Part shown: positions 54,940-63,073 of the stretch, in pieces | Layout of the letters: every line of letters begins with the position of its first letter | Numbering within the stretch: the stretch's first letter is position 1 | Assembly: GCA_963705325.1 (NCBI GenBank) | Contig: OY970069.1 | Location: 5,332,001-5,396,000, forward strand | Origin: DATARH01 sp963705325 | GTDB taxonomy: Bacteria; Pseudomonadota; Alphaproteobacteria; ATCC43930; CGMCC-115725 | Direction of reading: 5' to 3' | Length of the DNA stretch: 64,000 nt | Notes under the pieces: model-generated | Databases searched by the model: none | What the model was told of the DNA's origin: nothing | The model's input: only the letters and a program-made list of their open reading frames with translations | Program-made: the position numbers and the translations under genes

Positions 54940-54985
54940 CCGCAGGCAATTCCTTTGAGCAACGGACCAAACGTTCGATGGCGGC

Positions 54986-55669
54986 CTACTTCTTTAACGT
55001 AAAGGTAACCTGACCGCTATCGTCGTCAACCACGAACATTACCGGAATATCGCGCTTGTCGATCCAAATTTTGTAATGGGTCGATCCGGAAATCTCATAT
55101 TCCTTGGCCGCAACGGTGCTTCCATCGACGGTGACATTGGTCTCTCCGTCGTTGCTGACCCTGACTTGTTCGACCTTCCCGGTGTCGACCCGCATCATCG
55201 TCGTCGAGTCGAGGCTGCGCGAGGACCACGGGTTCGCCGGCTTGATCGAACCTGGGGCGGTGATCGTGCCGAGCGGTGACGTGATCACGAAGTTGCTGCC
55301 CTCGGCCTTGCCGCTGACTTCGGTCGTGTCGCCGTTCTTGACGGTGATCCCGTGAAAGAAGATCAGCCGTCCGCCCTGCCATTGCTCGACCCGTTGCGCG
55401 TCCTCGCGATGCAAGCCGACTCCCAGCGCCTTCACCAGGAAATGTGCGGCGGTCTTGATCGTTGTGGTCCCACCCAACGACTCGATCACATTGGTGTACG
55501 TGCCGATGTCGCCAAACACGGAGTGCTTGACGTCGTAAACGAGCTGGCGCGTGTCGGCCGCCGCCGCCGCCGGCGCCATGCCGGCAAGCAAGAGCGGGAG
55601 CAGCGCCAGAAGGCGCAGTCTCCACGTTCCTCGTCCGGACGGCCTGCCCTTGCGTGCCGCAACCCGCAT
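54986..55669 (-). CDS. DUF6134-like secreted protein
   Basis: This protein of about 227 residues has a signal peptide (LRLLALLPLLLAGMAPAAAA) and then a beta-rich domain starting YDVKHSVFGDIGTYTNVIES, with LIFFHGITVKNGDTTEVSGK and a C-terminal YKIWIDKRDIPVMFVVDDDS. This fits the DUF6134 family of periplasmic proteins of unknown function. I prefer the ATG at 55669; the open frame runs to 55762. It lies 46 bp upstream of the ferritin-like gene on the same strand and may be co-transcribed with it. Confidence 0.75.
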   Translation of the reverse strand: MRVAARKGRPSGRGTWRLRLLALLPLLLAGMAPAAAAADTRQLVYDVKHSVFGDIGTYTNVIESLGGTTTIKTAAHFLVKALGVGLHREDAQRVEQWQGGRLIFFHGITVKNGDTTEVSGKAEGSNFVITSPLGTITAPGSIKPANPWSSRSLDSTTMMRVDTGKVEQVRVSNDGETNVTVDGSTVAAKEYEISGSTHYKIWIDKRDIPVMFVVDDDSGQVTFTLKK

Positions 55670-56155
55670 GGCTTGTCGCAACCCCCGATCAGCCAAGCTG
55701 CCCCAATTCCCCCGCCGCCTCCGGAATGCCCGCTTTCTATAACCTGAGCCGGTTCGCCGCAAATGCTAACGGCCCGAAAGCGGTGATCCCGGCGATGTTT
55801 CAACTCAGGGCTAAGTCGGCCGCGGTGTTTTCTCGCGGATCCGATCAGATGCCTTCAGCCTATGCCTTCGCGACAGCGAATCGTTAACCATTTAACCCTA
55901 GTTTGGCCTGCGGAACGACGAGGTTCTTGTCGCTCTGCGAGCCTGGCACGGTGCTTGTGACAGAACCTCGACAGGCCGCGCATTAGGTATGCATAGCTGA
56001 CCTGTTCCACTTGCGTTTGTGCAATGCAACATCGTCGCTATGTTGAGAGGATGCGCAGCTGTGGCGATTGATCCCGATCAATGCTCGGCCGGGCATAAAG
56101 GGCTAGGTACGGTTTCATCGATTGGGCCCGTCCGCTGACGGGTGGAGTGGGAACA
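55670..56155. other. 486-bp intergenic stretch
   Basis: This lies between the DUF6134 gene and the divergent small membrane-protein gene and should hold both promoters. The 93 bp nearest the DUF6134 gene could be its N-terminal extension. I see no RNA gene, repeat or long inverted repeat. Confidence 0.45.
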
Positions 56156-56386
56156 ATGCGCGTAGCAAACAGAAATTTCCGCTTTCCGCGTCACTTGATG
56201 CAGCGTGTCGATAAGGTCGCCGCCGATCTCAACGTCGTGCTGATCGTGTTCGCGGTCGGCCTCGCCACGCTCGATTTCACCTTCATGGTAACGCAAAAGG
56301 TCATCGACCGGCTGCCGCAGGTCACCCGCCTCGCCGACGACGCTTCGCCGAGCGTCAGCGCACCGGCGTCCACCGAGCAGAAGTAG
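56156..56386 (+). CDS. small single-helix membrane protein
   Basis: This 76-residue protein starts MRVANRNFRFPRHLMQRVDK, has one membrane helix (LNVVLIVFAVGLATLDFTFM) and a polar alanine/serine-rich tail. Start ATG at 56156 behind GGAGTGGGA. No family is recognised. It stands alone and is convergent with the radical SAM gene, about 110 bp apart. Confidence 0.6.
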   Translation: MRVANRNFRFPRHLMQRVDKVAADLNVVLIVFAVGLATLDFTFMVTQKVIDRLPQVTRLADDASPSVSAPASTEQK

Positions 56387-56496
56387 CTCCCGCCTAATAT
56401 TGCGAGGATTGGCAGCATCTGCGCGCGGCTGGGTCTGCCGCGCTATCCCGCATAGGCTGCCGCTCAGGTAAAATCAGAATGCGCGCCGCCTCAGGT

Positions 56497-57501
56497 TTAG
56501 GCGGCGGCGAGCGCTTCATGCCAGTTGAAGGCGGGCAAGTCGTGTGGCTCGGCGACCGCTTTCGCCACTGCCGCCGCACATCTCGCACGTAGCTGGTCCG
56601 GGCCGCCGCGCGAGCGCCAACGCGCGGCGAGAACCGGGAGCGGCGCCTCGGCTAGATTACCCAGCGCGTATGAGCGGTCGAAGCCGTGCTGAATTGGAGA
56701 CACTGTGCCATCCGCCTCGATCACCAGCGTGTCGATCACGTCGGCGAGCCGCAGGGCGGGATCAGTATCGGCAACGCCACCGAATGCGCGCCACGGCTCG
56801 CGAGAGAGAGCGCCGCGATGCGCCAGATCGAGCTGCACCGGCAGCCGGTCGCCGAGTGCCTCCTGCAGCCGCAGACACGCCAGATAAGCGGCGTTGGCCA
56901 TCAGGTCGCGCGGCCGGGCGCCGGCCATCTCGGTAGCGGCCCGCCCGGCTTCCTCCAGAGGATGCACTTGCAAAAGCCGTGCGCCCTGCTCGACCGCGAA
57001 GCGTGCGACCCAAGCCAGCTCCTCGATATTCGTCTCGGTGAGCGTGAAGATGAAGCCGAACGGCGTGCCGGAGGCGCGCAGATCGGCCAGCCGCGACCGC
57101 ATGACCGCGAAGGCGCCGCGACGCCCCCGGATGGCGTCGTGCGATTCCGGTATGCCATCGAGGCTGACGGCGCAGAAATTCAGGTGATCGCGCAAGATCG
57201 CCAACCGCTCCCGCGTCAACGGCATCAAATTGGTGGTGAGCGCGGTCAGCAGGTTCGCTTCCCGCGCAGCGCTCAGCGCGGGGCCGAGTCCCGGCCACAT
57301 CAGCGGCTCACCGCCCGAAAGGCTGATCGCGTCGAAGCCAAGCCCGGGCAGGTCGGCGATCAGCCGCAGGACAAGCTCCAGGGGCAGCTCTTCCGTCCGC
57401 CGCGGACCGGAAAGCGAATAGCAGTGCCGGCAGGCGAGATTGCACCGCAGTGCAGAATGGATCTGCACGACGCGGTAGCTGCGGGCCACCTCGCATGCCA
57501 T
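56497..57501 (-). CDS. radical SAM protein
   Basis: This 334-residue radical SAM enzyme has the iron-sulfur motif CNLACRHCY near residues 20-28, ISLSGGEPLMWPG (the SAM-binding GGE) and a TIM-barrel core. The C-terminal part has GTVSPIQHGFDRSYALGNL, the place where SPASM proteins carry cysteines for extra clusters, but these are absent; only one cysteine follows (RARCAAAV). It resembles MoaA/PqqE-like peptide-modifying enzymes. It lies 13 bp after a small gene of about 105 codons, which is a possible partner or substrate. Confidence 0.85.
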   Translation of the reverse strand: MACEVARSYRVVQIHSALRCNLACRHCYSLSGPRRTEELPLELVLRLIADLPGLGFDAISLSGGEPLMWPGLGPALSAAREANLLTALTTNLMPLTRERLAILRDHLNFCAVSLDGIPESHDAIRGRRGAFAVMRSRLADLRASGTPFGFIFTLTETNIEELAWVARFAVEQGARLLQVHPLEEAGRAATEMAGARPRDLMANAAYLACLRLQEALGDRLPVQLDLAHRGALSREPWRAFGGVADTDPALRLADVIDTLVIEADGTVSPIQHGFDRSYALGNLAEAPLPVLAARWRSRGGPDQLRARCAAAVAKAVAEPHDLPAFNWHEALAAA

Positions 57502-57514
57502 GGCGCCGCCCCGC

Positions 57515-57832
57515 TCAGTGGCCGGCGCCCGACGCCTCGATCTCGATGCGCACGCTTGTAACCGCCGGGATACCCCTGGGGAACACGCGAACCTGCGGCG
57601 CCAGCCCCTTTATCCCGAGCACTTGCTGGACTGCGGCGCCAGCGCCAGCCGCGGGACCCTCGAGCACCGCGACCACGCGATCAAATGCCGGCTGCCCATA
57701 TTTCTCCCACCAGGGGATCGTGAAGTCGAGTTTCTCCGCAACCTGGATGAGAGCGGCCAGGCTTTCGCGCGTGATCTCCTGCCGCCGCAACAGGTCTTCC
57801 GGCACGATAGGATGCTTTTGTGATCCAGCCAT
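57515..57832 (-). CDS. small protein upstream of radical SAM enzyme
   Basis: This protein of about 105 residues starts MAGSQKHPIVPEDLLRRQEI, with a helical N-terminal half and a beta-like C-terminal half (QVRVFPRGIPAVTSVRIEIE). I do not recognise the family. It is co-oriented with the radical SAM gene and ends 13 bp before it, so the two are likely one operon. It could be a partner, a regulator or a substrate; it lacks a cysteine-rich core that would point to a sactipeptide. The open frame extends to 57874. Confidence 0.6.
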   Translation of the reverse strand: MAGSQKHPIVPEDLLRRQEITRESLAALIQVAEKLDFTIPWWEKYGQPAFDRVVAVLEGPAAGAGAAVQQVLGIKGLAPQVRVFPRGIPAVTSVRIEIEASGAGH

Positions 57833-57988
57833 CGATGACTCCTGACGCCGCCTTGATGGCGGCGCGGGGACCATAGTTCAGCCGGATCGCACGCGCATGG
57901 CGTATTGCGAAAAATACCATGCAAATTCAACGCTATGCCCGACGGGTTGCCGATACCCGCGCTTGCGTCGGCAGCTCGATCAGGCGTT

Positions 57989-59764
57989 CTAACGGCCGCT
58001 TGAATTCGCCCAATGCTCGTCGAGCCAGCCGGTTTCGTCGTATTCGGCCATGCACTTGTCGACGAGGTCGGTCATCGCCTTCATTGAGCCGCCGCGCCGC
58101 GCACCGGTCAGCACCTGGATGCGGATGTCCTCGTGGTTGCCGGCATAGTTGCGCTCATAGAGCTCGTGCCGGCCGCCGAACTCGGTGCCGATCGCGTCCC
58201 ATAGCAGCTTCATAATCTTGATCCGCTCCTTGTAGTCGATCCCGTTCGAGCCACGGACGTACTGTTTTAGGAGCGGGTCGATCGCCGGGTTGGCGAAATC
58301 CTTTGACGACGACGGCAGGAAGATCAGGGCGGAGGCGACGATCTTCTCGATGATCTCCTTGATCTTCGAGTAGGCGTCCGGCGCGAACACGCGATAGGCC
58401 ATCGCCGGCTGCAAATCGGGCAGTAGCGCGTCGCCGACCCAGGGCTGCGGGTTCAACGCCATCGCGTTCGATAGGCTCCAGAACAATTCGCGCCACGCGA
58501 CGATTTCGCCGAGCATCGCCTGGTTGCCGCGGAACTCGTCGCCGCCGGTGGCGTGCAGCGCCTTCGCGACCAGCCCGGCGATGAAGTCGAGTTTCACGGC
58601 GTAGCGCGTGCAGCCCTGAAAGCAGAAGCCGTTCAAGAACCCCGAGCGCGGATAGAACGACAGGATCTTTTCGGTGTCGCGGTGAACAAGAATGTTCTCC
58701 CAGGGGATCAGCACCTTGTCGAGCACGAAGATCGCGTCGTTCTCGTCGAAGCGCGAGGACAGCGGGTAGTCGTAGGGCGTGCCAAGCTTGGTCGCGATTT
58801 CCTCGTAGGAATTGCGGCAGATCAGCTTCACCCCGGGCGCGTCCATCGGCAGGATGAACATAATCGCCATGTCGGGGTCGCTGGTCGCGGTCGCCGCGTT
58901 TTGGCCGAGGAAATTGTAATGAGTCAGCGCCGCCGCGGTGGCGACGACCTTGGCGCCCGACACCACCACCCCCGCGTCGGTCTCCTTCTCGATCGAGACG
59001 TAGACGTCCTTGACCTGGTCGGTCGGGCGGCCGCGATCGACCGGCGGGTTGACGATCGCGTGGTTCATGAACAGCACGTTCTCTTGCGCGCGCTTGTACC
59101 AGGACCGGGCATTGGTAGCGAACTGGCCGTAATACTCGGCGTTGGCGCCGAGCGTGTTCATCAGCGCCGCCTTGTAGTCAGGCGTGCGGCCCATCCAGCC
59201 ATAGGTGAGCCGCGCCCATTCGGCGATCGCAACCTGCTGCGCCTTCAGTTCCGCGGGCGAGCGCGCAACCCGAAAATAGCGGTGGGTGAAGCCGCCCGAG
59301 CCGGTATCGGTCGGGCAGGTCAGCACATCCTTTTTCGCCGGGTCGTGCAGCGCGTCGTAAAGCAGGGCGAGCGAGCGCACCGAATTGCGGAACGCCGGAT
59401 GCGTCGTCACGTCCTTGACCCGCTCGCCGTTGATGTAGACCTCGCGCCCATCCTTGAGGCTCTCGATGTATTCGGCGCCGGTGAACGGGCGAGCGGCGCC
59501 GGCGATGTGCTGCTCGGGGGTCATGCGGTCTGCTCCGGGAAGGGTGCCGGCATAAGGGCGGGCCGGCTGGTGCAAGAGGGCGGCGAGCCGGGCGCGGATG
59601 TCGCCCGGCACCGGCATCTCATCGTTCAGGTAGCGGTAGAGGGTGGTGCGCCCGATCGCCAAAGCCGCCGCCGCCGCGCTTTTCCACCGCCGACCATGCT
59701 CGGGCGCGAAGGCCTGGCGGCAGAGCGCGGCGAAATCGCCGGACTGTTCTATTTGTTCCATCAT
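57989..59764 (-). CDS. 4-hydroxyphenylacetate 3-monooxygenase (HpaB-like) with N-terminal HTH extension
   Basis: This 591-residue protein has a typical FADH2-dependent HpaB/PvcC hydroxylase from about residue 80 on (FTGAEYIESLKDGREVYING, later FDENDAIFVLDKVLIPWENI and FQGCTRYAVKLDFIAGLVAK). The first 75 residues form an extra helix-turn-helix (ALAIGRTTLYRYLNDEMPVP). An inverted repeat lies over the upstream start, as expected for an autoregulated DNA-binding protein. GGAG stands before the ATG at 59524, so an HpaB-only product could also be made. The substrate is probably a phenol, but no reductase gene is seen. It lies 141 bp after the ABC importer genes. Confidence 0.85.
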   Translation of the reverse strand: MMEQIEQSGDFAALCRQAFAPEHGRRWKSAAAAALAIGRTTLYRYLNDEMPVPGDIRARLAALLHQPARPYAGTLPGADRMTPEQHIAGAARPFTGAEYIESLKDGREVYINGERVKDVTTHPAFRNSVRSLALLYDALHDPAKKDVLTCPTDTGSGGFTHRYFRVARSPAELKAQQVAIAEWARLTYGWMGRTPDYKAALMNTLGANAEYYGQFATNARSWYKRAQENVLFMNHAIVNPPVDRGRPTDQVKDVYVSIEKETDAGVVVSGAKVVATAAALTHYNFLGQNAATATSDPDMAIMFILPMDAPGVKLICRNSYEEIATKLGTPYDYPLSSRFDENDAIFVLDKVLIPWENILVHRDTEKILSFYPRSGFLNGFCFQGCTRYAVKLDFIAGLVAKALHATGGDEFRGNQAMLGEIVAWRELFWSLSNAMALNPQPWVGDALLPDLQPAMAYRVFAPDAYSKIKEIIEKIVASALIFLPSSSKDFANPAIDPLLKQYVRGSNGIDYKERIKIMKLLWDAIGTEFGGRHELYERNYAGNHEDIRIQVLTGARRGGSMKAMTDLVDKCMAEYDETGWLDEHWANSSGR

Positions 59765-59785
59765 CTATAGGAACAAATTGAACAG
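59744..59785. promoter_or_regulatory. 16-bp inverted repeat over the HTH-HpaB start, candidate operator
   Basis: CTGTTCTATTTGTTCC at 59744-59759 and GGAACAAATTGAACAG at 59770-59785 are inverted repeats matching at 15 of 16 positions, with a 10-bp spacer holding the start codon region. This is a strong operator-like palindrome at the start of a gene encoding an HTH domain and suggests autoregulation. Confidence 0.65.
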
Positions 59786-59905
59786 AATTTGTCTAGGTTG
59801 ACAGGAAGTAACCGCTCCCCGGCAACAGCCGAGGCCCATTTCTCAGCCGTACCTGCCCCTGCCAAATAGGTCCCGGCTCGCGCCGGGATGGTGGTCGGCC
59901 AGCCG

Positions 59906-61234
59906 CTACCCAATCGCCTTGAGCGCGGTCTCGCTGACATAGGGACGCAGCAGATCGTCGGCTGCCTTCTGCGCCGAGGCGACCGCGTCGGCCGGTGTGA
60001 CCTTGGCGGACAAAATCGCCTGGACCTGATCCTCCATCGCCTTTCTCACCGCGACGGTGTTGAAGGTATCGAACCACGGCACCGCGTATTTCAACTGGTC
60101 GAGCGCGATCTTGGCGTCAGGGTGGTCGGCCATGAACTTCTGCATGTCCGGCAAATCGTAGGCCGCCTTGCGCGGCGAGAAATATCCGGTGAAACGGCTC
60201 CATTCGCCGGCGATCTCGGGACTGACCAGCCAGTTGATCAACGTCCATGCCGCCGCCTGGCGCTCCGGCGAGTTGCCCTTGGGCAATAGCAGCGACGCCC
60301 CGCCGATCGGCGCGGCGTTGCGCACGCTCTTCGGCAGGAACGCGACCTTGTAGGGTTGTTTCATATTATCGCGAACAAAACTCAACGAGCCGGTTGAGAG
60401 CAGCATCATGCCGAGCCGTCCGGCGAAGAAGGCGCCGGTGCAGGCATTGGCATCACTCACCCCGGGCGGCATCACCTTGGCCTTGTTGACCAGCGTGTCG
60501 AGCATCGCCAGCGCGCCCTGCGTCGACGGCGCGTTGTAGTAAACCTCGCCGCCGTAATCGTGATTGTAGTACTGCCCGCCGTTCTGCATCACGAAGGCAC
60601 TAGTGAGCCAGCCGCAATAATCGTAGGTGCCGGGGAACATGATGCCCCAGCGCTCTCCGCCCGGCTTGGTCAGCTTTTTCGCCGCCTCGATCCATTCCGC
60701 CCAGGTGGTGGGCGGCTTGTCCGGGTCGAGCCCGGCGTCCTGGAACGCCGCGACGTTGTAGTACATCAGCGGCGTCGAGTTCTGGTACGGGATGCCATAG
60801 ACCTTGCCGTCGATCACCGCGTTGGGCTTGAGCGCCGGCCAGAACAGGCTGAAGTAATCGGAGGCGGTCTTGCCGTCCTTCTCGATGATCGGGTCGAACG
60901 GATCGACATCGCCGTTGATCACGTATTCGCGCACAAAATTGGCCGACATGATGACGGCGCCGGGCGGCTTGCCGGCCTTGATCGCGGCGCGGGTCTTGAG
61001 GCTGGTATCGTCGTAGCTGCCGGTATAGACGGCGGTCGCCTTGACCGCCTGCTGCTGGCCGTTAAAGCGATCGATCAACTCCTTCATCTTGTCGGCGAGC
61101 TTGCCCTGCACCGGCACCGGAAAGAACAGGTCGATCTCGACCGGGTCGGCGGCGAAGGCAGTGCGCGTCATGGCCGCCGCCGTGGAAATGGCGATCGCCG
61201 CGCCCAAGGCGGTACGTCGGGTGATCTCGGTCAT
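59906..61234 (-). CDS. sugar/glycerol-phosphate ABC transporter substrate-binding protein (UgpB-like)
   Basis: This periplasmic binding protein of about 442 residues is of family 1. It has a twin-arginine-type signal (TRRTALGAAIAISTAAAM), then VEIDLFFPVPVQGKLADKMK and GKVYGIPYQNSTPLMYYNVA, like UgpB-type proteins for sugars or glycerol phosphates. I chose the ATG at 61234, behind GGGGAAAAGC; the open frame reaches 61282. It is the last gene of a three-gene importer operon with two permeases upstream. The ATPase is not in the window and may be shared or encoded elsewhere. Confidence 0.88.
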   Translation of the reverse strand: MTEITRRTALGAAIAISTAAAMTRTAFAADPVEIDLFFPVPVQGKLADKMKELIDRFNGQQQAVKATAVYTGSYDDTSLKTRAAIKAGKPPGAVIMSANFVREYVINGDVDPFDPIIEKDGKTASDYFSLFWPALKPNAVIDGKVYGIPYQNSTPLMYYNVAAFQDAGLDPDKPPTTWAEWIEAAKKLTKPGGERWGIMFPGTYDYCGWLTSAFVMQNGGQYYNHDYGGEVYYNAPSTQGALAMLDTLVNKAKVMPPGVSDANACTGAFFAGRLGMMLLSTGSLSFVRDNMKQPYKVAFLPKSVRNAAPIGGASLLLPKGNSPERQAAAWTLINWLVSPEIAGEWSRFTGYFSPRKAAYDLPDMQKFMADHPDAKIALDQLKYAVPWFDTFNTVAVRKAMEDQVQAILSAKVTPADAVASAQKAADDLLRPYVSETALKAIG

Positions 61235-61247
61235 GTGCTTTTCCCCT

Positions 61248-62066
61248 TTATTTGATGCCTGAGAAGACGAAGGACGAAACAAAGCGCCGCTGGAACGCGA
61301 GGAAGAGCACCAGCAGCGGCGCGGCGACGAGGACGGTGCCTGCGGCGACGACGCCCCAGTCGGATCCCGCCTCCTGCCCCGAGGTGAAGGAGGCCAGCCC
61401 CACGGTCAGCACCTGGTTGCGCGGCGAGGACACTGCCATCAGCGGCCACAGAAACTCGTTCCAGTGCGCGGTCAGCGAGACGATGGCGAAAGCGACGAGA
61501 CCGGGCCGCGCCAGCGGCAGCAGCACGTGGCGGATTAGCGTCGCGATGCCGGCGCCGTCGAGCATCGCCGCCTCCTCGAAGTCGCGCGGGATCGAGCGGA
61601 ACGTCTGACGCATCAGGAAGACGCCGAACGCCGAGGCGAAATAGGGCGCCATGATCCCAAGCAGTTTGTCGTAGAGGTGCAGGCTGACCAGCGTCGCCAG
61701 GTTCGGCACGATCAGCAGCGGTGGGATCAGCAACAGTTGCAGCAGGAAGGCCGAGAACAGCCAGTCGCGTCCCGGAAACTGCAGCCGCGCGAAGGCGTAG
61801 CCCGCCATGCTAACCGTCACCAGCTGTACCGCGAGGATGCCGCCGCACATGGCGAATGTGTTGAGGTACCAGAGCGGAAAACTGCCGCTGGTCCACGCCT
61901 CGCGGAAATTACTGAGATCGAATGGGCCGGACGGGGTCAGCGAGGCGATGTCGGGCGGCACACCGGGACGCAGCGCGGCGACCGCCATCCAGGCGAATGG
62001 CACGGCCCAGATGAGCGCCGCTCCGCTCGCGGCGATCAGGGCGAGGTGGCGCCCCCTAGCTCTCAT
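61248..62066 (-). CDS. carbohydrate ABC transporter permease (UgpE/MalG-like)
   Basis: This 272-residue membrane protein has six helices and the MalG-type EAA loop EEAAMLDGAGIATLIRHVLL followed by PLARPGLVA. It is the second permease of the importer. It starts at 62066, overlapping the preceding permease by 11 bp, and ends 13 bp before the binding-protein gene, so the operon is tightly coupled. Together with the UgpA-like protein it would form the membrane channel. Confidence 0.9.
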   Translation of the reverse strand: MRARGRHLALIAASGAALIWAVPFAWMAVAALRPGVPPDIASLTPSGPFDLSNFREAWTSGSFPLWYLNTFAMCGGILAVQLVTVSMAGYAFARLQFPGRDWLFSAFLLQLLLIPPLLIVPNLATLVSLHLYDKLLGIMAPYFASAFGVFLMRQTFRSIPRDFEEAAMLDGAGIATLIRHVLLPLARPGLVAFAIVSLTAHWNEFLWPLMAVSSPRNQVLTVGLASFTSGQEAGSDWGVVAAGTVLVAAPLLVLFLAFQRRFVSSFVFSGIK

Positions 62067-62985
62067 AATGAACCCCGCGCTCGATCAGCCGGAACGAGGT
62101 CATCGTGAGCGCCAGCAGTGCGGCGACGCTCACCACGGTCGCCGCCGAGGCAAGCCCGGTGTCGTAGTTCTGCGCCGCCTGCTGATAGATGTAATAGAGC
62201 AAGAGGTTGGTGGCGTCGGACGGGCCGCCCTGGGTCATCGTCACGACGTGGTCGATCTGGGTCAGCGCGTTGAGAAGCGCGATCGGCACGACAAATCCGA
62301 AGGTCGGTCCGAGCAGCGGCAGGACGATGCTGCGCAGCCGCCGCCACGCGCCGGCGCCGTCGATCGTCGCCGCGTCGACCAGGTCCTGCGGCACCCCGGC
62401 CAGCCCGGCGAGGAAGAACAACATGTAGTAGCCGGTGTTCTTCCAGATGGTGATCGCGATCACCGCGCCGAGCGCCGTATCCGGGTCGCCCAGCCAGTTG
62501 ACCATGTGGATGCCGAGCTTATGCAGGTAGAAGTCCAAGAGACCGTCGCCGGGCAATAGAATGAAGCTGAACAACGCCGCCGCCGCGACCAGCGGGATCA
62601 AGAGCGGCATCACCACCAGCGTCCGCAGCAGCGCGGTAAAGCGATTGGTCTCGCGCAACGCCAGGGCCAGGGTCAGCGCGAGGACAAGGCTAGGGACGAT
62701 GGTCCCGGCGGCGTAGAAGGCATTGTTGAGCGCCGCGCGGGCGAAGTGCGGATCGGCAAGGAGCCGCTGGTAATTGCCGTAGCCGACCGTGTGTTCGCCG
62801 GCGAAGCGCCCGGCCAGCAGCGACTCGATCGCCACCCGCACTACCGGGCCGTAAGTGAACAGCGCGAGGAACACCAGAGACGGCGCCAGCAGCGCGACGA
62901 CCGGCAACCAGCGTGCGCGAGCCCGCGCAGGACTGCGCAACACCGGCGCTGCGCGGGCGCCGAGCGCGCGCTCGTCGATCGACAT
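62056..62985 (-). CDS. carbohydrate ABC transporter permease (UgpA/MalF-like)
   Basis: This protein of about 309 residues has an N-terminal helix (VVALLAPSLVFLALFTYGPV), five more helices and the EAA loop VDAATIDGAGAWRRLRSIVL followed by PLLGPT. It is the first permease gene of the importer operon. I prefer the ATG at 62985; the open frame reaches 63030. The gap to the glycosyltransferase gene upstream on the same strand is about 90 bp. Confidence 0.9.
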   Translation of the reverse strand: MSIDERALGARAAPVLRSPARARARWLPVVALLAPSLVFLALFTYGPVVRVAIESLLAGRFAGEHTVGYGNYQRLLADPHFARAALNNAFYAAGTIVPSLVLALTLALALRETNRFTALLRTLVVMPLLIPLVAAAALFSFILLPGDGLLDFYLHKLGIHMVNWLGDPDTALGAVIAITIWKNTGYYMLFFLAGLAGVPQDLVDAATIDGAGAWRRLRSIVLPLLGPTFGFVVPIALLNALTQIDHVVTMTQGGPSDATNLLLYYIYQQAAQNYDTGLASAATVVSVAALLALTMTSFRLIERGVHYES

Positions 62986-63073
62986 GGCGTTGGTCACACC
63001 CCGGTCTCTAGTGAGGCTCGATGACGGCAAGATGATAGTTGAAAAGCAGATTTATGACAGACGCCGAGGCCGT

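Noticed and set aside
58553..59770. 405-codon plus-strand open frame over the HpaB-like gene
   Set aside because: Antisense shadow; the minus-strand protein has clear family motifs.
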